From Bacillota bacterium (GTDB lineage: Bacteria > Bacillota > Clostridia > Lachnospirales > Lachnospiraceae): 64,000 nt of DNA. Location of the stretch: the NCBI GenBank assembly GCA_023435895.1, contig JAEZLH010000034.1:1-64000 (forward strand). Reading direction: 5' to 3'. The notes under the pieces are model-generated. The model did no database searches, was not told where the DNA came from, and saw nothing but the letters and a program-made list of their open reading frames with translations. Both the position numbers and the translations under genes were made by a program. Positions 44,423 through 55,100 of this stretch are shown one piece after another; position 1 is the first letter of the stretch, and each line of letters begins with the position of its first letter.

Positions 44423-45175
44423 ATGGAAAAGAATTTAATAAATAAAGTGAAACTATTTTGCTTTCCCTATGCCGGAGGTTCTTCGTATATATATAGCAAA
44501 TGGAAAAAGGGATTGGATCCAAGAATTGATTTGCAACTTATTGAGTTAGCCGGCAGAGGGGAAAGATTATCTGATAAGCAATATCAGGATATATATGAAG
44601 CGATTGATGATTTATATATCAAAGTCAAAGGCAAGCTTAACGAAAGCCCAGTTATGCTTTTTGGCTATAGTATGGGTAGTCTGCTGACATATGAAATTGC
44701 TAAAAAGCTGCAATGCGATGGAACAAATGAATTAGCTCATATATTTGTAGCAGCTAAGAATCCCCCATATTGCGGTACGGAGAGAATTTTATCCGACCTG
44801 GGAGAGAAAGAATTTAAGGAAATGCTTCTTATATATGGCGGAACCCCAAAGGAAATTTTAGATAACAGTGATGCCAGTAGATACTTCTTACCCATCTTAA
44901 GAAATGACTTTAAACTAGTTGAGACATATAAAGTCAACAGAGAAAAAGAGAAGCTGAATTGTAATTTAACAGTAATGTATGGAAGTCAAGATAGTACAGT
45001 GAAAGCTGGCGAGATGATTCATTGGGCGGATTACACAAGTGGTTCATGCAAAGAAATTATATTTAACGGAGATCATTTTTTCATGCTGGAGGAATGGCAA
45101 GGAATGATACATATCATTAACCAAACGGTGGATTGTTATTTTCGCAGTACGAAATTAGAGGGGAGTTGTGTATGA
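44423..45175 (+). CDS. Type II thioesterase (GrsT/SrfAD-like)
   Basis: This encodes 250 aa, starting 5 nt after the previous stop. Motifs: LFCFPYAGGSSYIYSKW, the nucleophile GYSMGSLLTYE, Asp in YGSQDSTV and His in GDHFFMLE. Stand-alone thioesterases of this type remove wrong acyl groups from carrier proteins and keep the assembly line running. It overlaps the malonyltransferase start by 4 nt. Confidence 0.92.
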   Translation: MEKNLINKVKLFCFPYAGGSSYIYSKWKKGLDPRIDLQLIELAGRGERLSDKQYQDIYEAIDDLYIKVKGKLNESPVMLFGYSMGSLLTYEIAKKLQCDGTNELAHIFVAAKNPPYCGTERILSDLGEKEFKEMLLIYGGTPKEILDNSDASRYFLPILRNDFKLVETYKVNREKEKLNCNLTVMYGSQDSTVKAGEMIHWADYTSGSCKEIIFNGDHFFMLEEWQGMIHIINQTVDCYFRSTKLEGSCV

Positions 45176-46101
45176 ATAGGATAGCAGTACTGTTTCCTGG
45201 ACAGGCATCTCAATATCAAGGGATGGGTAATGAATTTTACCAGCAATATCAAGTTGTAAGAGATATTTATGATAGAGCATCCGAGATAATTGGACAGGAT
45301 GTTTATAAGATATGCCAGGACAAACATATGCTTCAAAAGACCGAACATGCACAAATTTGTATTCTGGTTTTAAGTATTGCTATTTTTGAGGTTTTAAAAG
45401 AACATATTGAGAGTCCAATCCAGTATTTTGCGGGACATAGTATTGGTGAGTATTCTGCATTAACCTGTTCAGGATGCCTAGACTTTGAGGAGGCGGTAAA
45501 GCTGGTTCAAACAAGAGGAAGGTTGATGGCAAAAGCGGAAACCACAGGGAAATTTGCGATGGCAAATTTGGGAAGTGCCTCCAATGATGCTATTAATAAG
45601 GAATGTCTTAGATTTTCTGATGAAGTTGACTTTGTAAGTTTGTCTTGTGATAACAGCAAAATACAGAAGATTGTAGCGGGATCGGAGAAGGCTGTTATAA
45701 AACTGATTGAGGGAACCTCTGAATTATTTCATGGAAAAGTTATTAATAGTCTTGGTGCTTTTCATACGAAATATATGCTGGCTGCCCAGGAGGAATTTAG
45801 TACAAGATTAAGAGAAGTTACCTTTAAAGAAATGAAGAATATCGTACTATCTAATATAACAGGAAGACCTTACTTTGATGAAACTCAAATATATCCTTTG
45901 TTGTGCCGCCAAATGGTAAGCACAGTTAAATGGAGGCAAATGATGGAGTACCTAGTAAGCAGGAACATAGATCAGTATTGGGAGGTTGGGCCTGGATATG
46001 TACTGACCAATATTATGAAGAGAGAATATCCTACTGCTTATGTGAAATCAGCAAATGAAATTATAAGAAGGGCAGGTATCAATTATGAAAAAGTATACTG
46101 A
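45172..46101 (+). CDS. Free-standing malonyl-CoA:ACP transacylase (FenF-like)
   Basis: This encodes 309 aa from the ATG at 45172 that overlaps the thioesterase stop (ATGA). Motifs: FPGQASQYQGMG, nucleophile Ser90 in AGHSIGEYSAL, and GAFHTKYM with the partner His. The family loads malonate onto an ACP. The downstream synthetase has a KS but no AT, so this enzyme should supply malonate in trans, exactly the role of FenF beside MycA in mycosubtilin biosynthesis. It overlaps the synthetase gene by 17 nt. Confidence 0.92.
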   Translation: MNRIAVLFPGQASQYQGMGNEFYQQYQVVRDIYDRASEIIGQDVYKICQDKHMLQKTEHAQICILVLSIAIFEVLKEHIESPIQYFAGHSIGEYSALTCSGCLDFEEAVKLVQTRGRLMAKAETTGKFAMANLGSASNDAINKECLRFSDEVDFVSLSCDNSKIQKIVAGSEKAVIKLIEGTSELFHGKVINSLGAFHTKYMLAAQEEFSTRLREVTFKEMKNIVLSNITGRPYFDETQIYPLLCRQMVSTVKWRQMMEYLVSRNIDQYWEVGPGYVLTNIMKREYPTAYVKSANEIIRRAGINYEKVY

Positions 46102-49100
46102 TTTAGTTACCGCTTTCTCAGATGTTTCCCAAAAGCTCGAACAGGGAATTGTTTATATTAACAGTCCAGAGGAAGAATATTATGAATCCTATAACGAAGC
46201 TTATATGGTTTCTAGGAAATGTTTATTTGGATTGCAGAAAATAGGCATGAAAAAGGGAGATAAGCTGATTTTTCAGTTAGATGCAGTAGATGATTTTATT
46301 CATATCTTCTGGGCTTGTATCTTAGGGGGCATTATTCCGGTGCCTATTTCAGTAGCGACATCGGATGAGAATTATTTGCTTCTGTATAATGTATGGGAGA
46401 AAGTTGAAAATTCCCACATTGTTTGTAATGAGCAAACAATAGAGAATTTTAAAAGATATATAGAAAAGGAACATCCAGGGAAGTCGGAATTGGTATCCAA
46501 AAAATTTGTGGATTCGGAAATGATTCGCGCCGAAAATTCAGAAGGGATAATAGCGAAAGCAGAACCTTCCGATATTACAATGATTCAGTTTTCATCAGGT
46601 TCAACCGGAACACCTAAAGGGGTTGAGATTACTCATGAAAATTTGATGTTAGTGGTAGATGGTGTGGTTGAAAAGGATAATATCACAGATGATGAAGTAC
46701 TAATGAATTGGCTTCCGTTAACACATAATCTAGGACTAATTGTTATGCATATTTTACCACTTGTAAAAGGGTTGAAGCAGTATATTATGCCTAAATCACT
46801 GTTTGTTTATAATCCGGTTTGCTATATGAATAAGATTAGTCAACATCATCCTACCATTACCGCATCCCCGAACTTCGGCTTTAAATATTTAGCTTCGATT
46901 GCTATGAAAGGTGGACATAGCTGGGATTTATCTTCCATCAGAATTATCTGGAATGGCGCGGAACCAATTGATGCAGGGGCTTGTGATACCTTCAGTAAGG
47001 TTATGGAAGCTTATGGTTTACATTCAAATGTTATCTGTCCTGGATATGGCATGACAGAAGCAACGGTAGTAATTACTGTTTTGGATAATAATAAAAATTT
47101 TGTCAGTGTTAACTTGGATCGAAGCAGGATCAATATCGGAGAAAAAGTAGAGGAATTATCAGAAGTGAATGACAATACCATAACATTCGTTGAAGTGGGC
47201 AGCGCATTACCAGCTTGCAAGGTTCGAATCTGTAATGATGTGAATGAGGTTATGGGGGAATATGTTATCGGACATATTCAGGTATGTGGAAAAACCGTAA
47301 TGAGTGGTTATTATAAAGATGCAGAAGCCACGAAAGAGGTGTTTTCTCAGGATGGTTGGTTAAAGACTGGGGATATTGGTTATTTACGAGATGGTAATTT
47401 GGTTATTACTGGACGAGCGAAAGAATTGATTTTGATTAATGGTCAGAATTATTATCCTCATGATATTGATCGATTATGTGAACAAGTGGAAGGAATTAAA
47501 TCTGGTAAGGTTGCAGCTTGTGGAGTATATAATAAAAATTCTAAAGAGGATAGCATAGCTGTTTTTATAGAAGATAAACTTGAAGAAAAAGAATTTGCAG
47601 AACTGTCAAAGAAGGTAAAGGTCTATTTGAATTCCCATGGTATCTGGAACGTTGATTTTGTAACATTAATTGATAGCATTCCTAAAACTGATTCAGGAAA
47701 AATTAAAAGAAATGAACTAAAAAAACGCTTTGAAAACGATGAGTTCAATTTTGATCACTCAAAGAAGGAAGAATTAGTTCAATTGGTGCATGATACATCA
47801 CCGATCGAAAATAAATTACTGAGGATTTTCAAAGTGGTTGCCGATAATGGGGAATTAGATATTGAGGACAGCTTTTTTTCGGCAGGACTATCTTCGCTAC
47901 AGCTAATTAAGATTGTTGAATTAATCAAAGAAGAATTTAACGCACCAATATCCATTACGGACTTATTTGCGTATTCAACAATACTGAAGCTGGCAGACTA
48001 TTTATATGATTTGGAAAATACTGTAGTAAAATCAGGAAAAACAGACGGGATGATTGAGGAAGAAAATGAGCAGGATGTTGCGATTATTGGAATTGACTGT
48101 AGATTTCCAGGTGCGAATAGTGCAAAAGAATATTGGATGAATCTGAAAGCCGGCATTGATTGTATTGGAGAATATCCAGAGGATAGGAAAAATGATGTGA
48201 AAGACTATATCAATGTGGTAGCAGAAACATTTACTGAAAAGGATATGGTTGAGGGCGGCTACCTAGATGAAATATCAGGATTTGATTATTCATTTTTTAA
48301 AATTACTCCGAAAGAAGCACAAATACTAAATCCCTGCCAGAGATTATTCTTACAAAGTGCGTATAAAGCATTGGAGGAAGCAGGTTATGTAACGGAGAAC
48401 GGAGAAGATGACAAGATTGGAGTGTATGTTGGTGCATCAAAATCAATCTTCGATTATGAGCGATTGACTTCCCTTTCCATCAAAGATAATCACTCAGATT
48501 ATGCAATTGGAAACCTTTATTCCATGATTTCCGGAAGAACATCCTACACACTGGATTTAAAAGGACCTTCTATTACTATGGACACTGCCTGCTCCTCTTC
48601 GTTGGTTGCAGTGCATTCGGCTTATAAAGCGATTCTTAATGGCGAATGCAATATGGCGGTCGCAGGCGGTGTAAAAATTAATCTTCTTCCGATAAAAACA
48701 AAGATAGGTATCGAAGCTTCTGATTCTAGAGCTAAGGTTTTTGATGACAGTTCCGATGGGACAGGATGTGGTGAAGGCGTAGGAGTTATAATACTGAAAT
48801 CTTTAAAGCAGGCAAAAAAGGATCATGACAATATTTATGCTGTAATAAAAGGTAGTGCAATCAATCAGGACGGAAAGACAGCTGGTATCACTGCACCAAA
48901 TAGTCTTTCACAGACAGAATTATTATGTGATGCCTGGGAGAATGCAAAGATTGATCCTGCATCATTAAGTTATATTGAAACACATGGTACCGGAACCAAA
49001 TTAGGTGACCCCATCGAAATTGATGGTATTTGTAAAGCATTTGCACGCTATACGGATAAGAAGGAATTCTGTAGGGTTGGATCTGTAAAGGCAAATATCG

Positions 49101-52100
49101 GGCATCTTTTTGAAGCGGCTGGTATTGCAGGTGTTATTAAAGTTGCCTTAATGGAGAAGTATGGAATGATTCCGCCGCTTGTTCATTTTAAAAAACTAAA
49201 TCATCGAATTAATATGATGGATTCACCTCTTTCCATAGCGGATAAATTACAGAAGGTTGCTGTAAAGGGGAGCGATTTTAGATGTGGAATCAGTTCATTC
49301 GGATTTAGCGGTACCAACTGTCATGTAGTGCTGGAAGGATATCAAAGTAAAGAATTATGTGAAGAAAAGAAAAGTAATATTCTCACTTTGTCAGCAAAGA
49401 CAAAGGATTCATTAATGAAACTGGTGGAATCCTATATTAATTTCTTACAAGAAGACGGTGCTTTAGTACCAGTTGAGAATATCTGTTACATGACGACGAG
49501 CAGAAGAAAACATTATAATTATCGCTTGGCCATTGTAATCCGAAATAGAGAAGAGTTATTGAATAAGCTAAATACATTCCTGGTAAATGGGAAAGAAGAT
49601 GTAAATGACCTTATTTACTATGGAGTACATAAAGTTGTTAATGATGAGAGTTTTGATCCGAAGGATTTTGAAATTTCACGTAATGAAAGAGCAAAATTAG
49701 GTCAAGAAGTACAACAGAAGATTTTTGATTTTGAAAATGAAGAAAAGATGGAAGAATATTTTGCTCAGCTGGCTGATTACTATGTCAAAGGAGCACCAAT
49801 TTCCTGGAGTAAGATATATAGTGATGAAGTTTATTCTAAAGTAAGTACTCCAACATATGTCTTTGAGAAGAGTAGATGTTGGATGGATTACACAGGAGAG
49901 AATAGCATGGAAGAGATTGGAATTAATGAAAAATATGAAAAATATGAAAATACGGATGTCCTTACAAACAAAATCATCAGCCTAGTGTGCAGTGTGTCAG
50001 GACTAAAAGAACAAGAAGTGGACATTTATGAACAGTTTATCGGTATGGGTATTGATTCAATGGGCTTAATGCAGTTAAAGAACTCCATCCGAAATATCTA
50101 TAAGATTGATATTCCGGTTAATGAGCTGTTTCAAGGACTTTCATCAGTAGCAAAACTTACTGAATATTTAGGACAGAATATAACCATGGAAGAACATAAA
50201 TATGATAAGAAGGAGTATGAAAAAGAAATAGCTGTTGCCAGCACAGAAGTTAGACAAGAAGAGAAGTATAATAATGTTACTTTTAAAAGCAATTTAATTG
50301 CCAATGAGGAAGTCAAAACAATTATGGAAGGGCAGCTTGAGGTTATGAAATTGCAATTACAGCTGCTTGGCAATGTTACTCCTGAACGAAGCAATAGGGA
50401 TGATGTGAATAATTTGGGTAATACACAAAAAGAATCAGTAATACCCGAATATAAAAGTAAAGCTTCAACAGGAAATAGCAGTAAAATAATTACCTATAGA
50501 CCATATCATAAAATAAACTTTCACAAGAACGAGAATATGTCAGGGAATCAGGTTGGATATTTAGAACAACTGATTGAAGATTTCTGTAATAAAACAGCAG
50601 GAAGTAAAAACAACATTCAAAATTACAGAAAAGTTTATGCAAACAATAGAAATGTTGCGGGATTCAGACCGGTCTTAAAGGAAATGGTTTACCAACTTGT
50701 ATCTCCCCGTGCAAAAGGATCAAAGATTTGGGATGTAGATGGGAATGAATATATTGACTTGACAATGGGGTTTGGTGTTAATCTTTTCGGTCATAATCCG
50801 AAATTTGTAACAGATGCTTTGGGGCAGCAGTTGGATGAAGGTTTTTCGCTAGGACCCATGTCACATCTTGCAGGATCAGTAGCGGATAAAATTTGTAAAA
50901 TGACCGGTGTAGATAGAGTAGCTTTTTATAATTCCGGTACAGAAGCAAATATGGTAGCATTGAGAATTGCCAGAGCAGTAACCAGCCGTGATAAGGTTGT
51001 TATTTTTGCAGGTTCCTATCACGGTACCTTTGATGGTGTTTTAGGTGTTCAGGGAATAGAGGAAACGGATACTTTGACTATGGCACCGGGTGTATTACAA
51101 AACATGGTGAAAGATTTATATGTCTTAGATTATGGTACGGAGGCAAGTCTTTCATTCATCCAGGAACATATGGATGAAATCGCTGCTGTAATGGTGGAGC
51201 CCGTTCAAAGCAGACGTCCTGATTTCAGACCGGTTGAGTTTATTCATAAATTACGAGATATTACAGAACAAGGGGGTACTGCGCTTATTTTCGATGAAGT
51301 TATCACCGGTTTTAGAATATGTAATGGTGGTGCTCAAGAATGGTATGGTATTAAAGCAGATATTGTAACCTATGGAAAAATTGTAGGTGGAGGTATGCCG
51401 ATTGGTATCGTTTCAGGTAAATCAAGATTTCTTGATAGCATTGATGGAGGATATTGGAGTTTTGGAGACCAGTCCTGTCCTCCGAATGAAGAAATAAGAA
51501 CTTTTGTTGCTGGAACCTTCTGTCATCATCCGTTAGCAATGGCAGCTACTGACGCAGTGCTGACAAAATTAGCAGAAGGTAATGCGCAGGATAGCGTTAA
51601 TCAAAGAACTGAAAAGTTTGTAAATGATATGAATCGTTTCTTTGAGAATGAAGAAGTTCCCATAGAAGTAGTTAATTATGGCTCTCTATTTCGATTTGTT
51701 TTACATGGAGATTTCGAACTTTTTTATTACATATTAGTAACGAAGGGTGTTTATGTTTGGGAAGGACGTAATTGCTTCTTCTCAACGGAGCATACGGAAT
51801 TCGATATCGAAAGACTAAAGAAAGCGATTTTTGAAACAATTTATGAAATGAAAGAAAATGAATTTATAGCACCAGTAAAAAAAAAAGCTATAAATAATAC
51901 CGATAGACTTTCCAGTGCACAGAAAGAAAGCTTTCATGGTATTGCCAAGTCAAGTGATGACTCATTAATAAGCAATGCACATGAGTTTTATCCTGTATCA
52001 TCAAGTCAAAAAGAAATTTTTATCAGTGCTCTCCTGGATCCATTATCAACAAAATATAATATAAATGGGGCAATTTTGATAGATGAAGATGTGGATGGTG

Positions 52101-55100
52101 CTAAATTATGTGAAGCAATAAGACAGATAGAGGAAAGACATGACATCTTACGCTCTTCATTCTTTATGCAAGGGGAAGATATATATCAGAGAGTCAACGA
52201 AGTAAAAGCAGTCGAAATTACAGAATTTAAAGCAGAATCATTAAAGGAAGCAGAAGAATTGGTTCATGATTTTATTCAACCATTTTATTTGGAGGAAGGA
52301 TATTTATTTAGAGTTCTGATGATACGGTTATCAGCCTCCCAGGTGATTTTATTCTGTGACATGCATCATATCGTTGCGGATGGAACTTCTTCCATGATTT
52401 TTTTGGATGAATTACTTCAAATATATCACGGAGCTCAGTTGAAGCCGTTAAAAATTACATATAAAGATTACTCAGTGCACATGAATCAAATGCTCTTAAC
52501 AGAGCAGTATAACCAACAAAAAGAATACTGGCTGAAGGAATATCGTAACCCTGTTACAAAGTTGCGTTTACCTTTTTGCAAAAAAGATGTTGATGCCGCA
52601 GAACTTCATAGCAGTAATACAGTTTTTGTATATACAGATGAAGAGTTATCCGAAAAAATTGCTAAGGTAGCTGAAATGCACAGTTGCACTGTATTTATAG
52701 TAATGCTCGCAGCATACCAGTTACTGATTTCAAGATATACGAATACAGATGACGTAATTCTTGCAGTTCCTTTTGATGGCAGGGGTATGGCTGAGACGGA
52801 TGAATTAATTGGAATGTTTGTAAACACCTTATATATTAGAAATGAAATAAGCGGAGACCAATTAATTCATGATTACTTAGAGACAGTGAAATGCAAAGTA
52901 ATCGGAGCCATGAAGAATCAGGATTATTCTGCAGAGAAATTAATCAATGAGATCCATCTGGAAAGAGATGGAAAGTGGAATGCGTTAACACATTACTTAT
53001 TTTCAATGCAGCGAAATATCGATGAAATTATCAGTTTATATGGTAAACAATATAAAGCCTTTGATACTAAAGTAAAAGGAGTCGACTTTGATATAGCCTT
53101 CAGTTATATGACTGATAAAAATCGTATTAAATTCATTATCGATTACGACAGAGGTCTATATGAAGAAAAGGATATTCTTGTATTTGCCGAACGATATATG
53201 AATGTCCTAAATAATTTAATTGTAAACCAAGAAAAAACAATTCGTGATATCGGATTGTTATCCAAAGCCGAAGAAACCCAAATTCTCAACAATTTCTGCC
53301 GAAAAGCTACTGAGTTTGAAGATGCAGTTATAAAAGATTTGTTTGAAAGTCAAGCTGCAGTTACACCCTACGCTACAGCAATAACCTATCGTAGGATAGT
53401 TCGAAATAAAAAGTTTATTGATGAAAACATGAGTTATCAAGAGTTAAATGAAGATGCAAATAGATTAGCTAGAATTTTACAACAAGAAAATATCGGTGAG
53501 GGTGATTCTGTAGGAATTATTTTTGGAAATTCAATAGATTTATTAATTGCTGTGCTAGCAATATTTAAAGTAGGGGCAGCATATCTGCCATTACATCCTG
53601 AATTCCCTGCAGAGCGTATGAAATATATGATGGAATTAACGAAAACAAAGTATATTTTAACACATCAGACGGAACTTGCTCAAACCTGTATTCATGAGTT
53701 ACAGGATATTTGCGACTTTAAAGCAATAGATGTTAAGAAGCTGGAGCAGATAGGTGATGGGAGTAATTTGAATTTGCAGGTAGCTGGAAACAGTATTGCA
53801 TATACGATATTTACCTCTGGCACGACGGGTAATCCCAAGGGAGTACAAATAACACATCAAAGTATTGGAAAGACAATTGCTTGGAGAAGGAACGAGTATA
53901 ACTTTAATAAAGAAGATAACATTCTTCAATTGTTCAGTTATGCCTTTGATGGGTTTTTAACTAGCGCGCTAACACCAATTATTAGTGGTTCCCGGTTGGT
54001 ATTACTGGATCAAGAGCATATAAAAGATCCATTGAGCATTATTGATGTTATTAAAGAGAAAAAGGTTTCACATTTTATCGTTGTCCCTACATTATTCAGT
54101 GCCTTATTATCGGTTGCGAGAAAAGAAGAGTTGGAATCTTTAAGAATTGTAACTTTGGCAGGAGAAAGGGTAACAGGACAACTTATCATTGACTGCAAGC
54201 GTCTGAATCCAAATATTGAATTAGTAAATGAATACGGACCTACTGAAAATACAATAGTTGCAACAATAAAGCATGATCTGTGTGAAAACGAAAAAATCAC
54301 TATTGGTAAAGCAGTATGTGGTAGCGCAATATTCATTGTCGACAAATATATGAATTTGCAGCCGGTCGGTTTGGAAGGTGAAATATGTATTTCTGGAGAA
54401 CGATTAGCCAAAGGTTATTTACAGGATAAAGAAAATACCATATCCAAATTTATTCCAAATCCATTTATGAATGGAGACATCGTTTATAGAACCGGTGATA
54501 TTGGTAAATGGACAGAAGAAGGAGATATCGATTTTATTGGAAGAGACGACTCACAGATAAAAATCAGGGGTTATCGTGTGGAATTAAGTGAAATCGAAAA
54601 CCGGATTCTTGAGTATAAGGAAATAACCAACTGTGCAGTTTTAGCAAGCATGATGAAGGAGGACAAGTACGAATTATTTGCATATTATGTAGCAGATCGC
54701 GAGGTTACATCTGGTGAAATAAAGCAATATCTAAAGCAATACCTTCCTAACTATATGATTCCGGCCTTTATGGTTCAGATCGATAAAATATTCTATACCA
54801 CAATCGGAAAAGTCGATCGAAAGAAACTGCTCGATTTGAATATTAAGTTTAACAATGAATTAATCGGTGAGTTTCCAAAAACTCAGAATGAAAGTTTTTT
54901 AAGCAGTGTTTGGAAAAAAGTTTTAGGTATGGAATCAGTATATGTGGATCAAAACTTTTTTGAGATTGGCGGAGATTCCATTAAAGCGATTCAGGTTGTA
55001 GCTTTGTGTCGGCAACAAGGAGTAGAACTATACACAAGTGACATTATGCAAAAACAAACAATACGTGATATAGCATTATGTATGAAGCGTATAGACATGA

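Noticed and set aside
49340..50000. A KR or AT domain in the PKS module
   Set aside because: No Rossmann motif or GHSxG is present between KS and ACP; only linker-type sequence remains.
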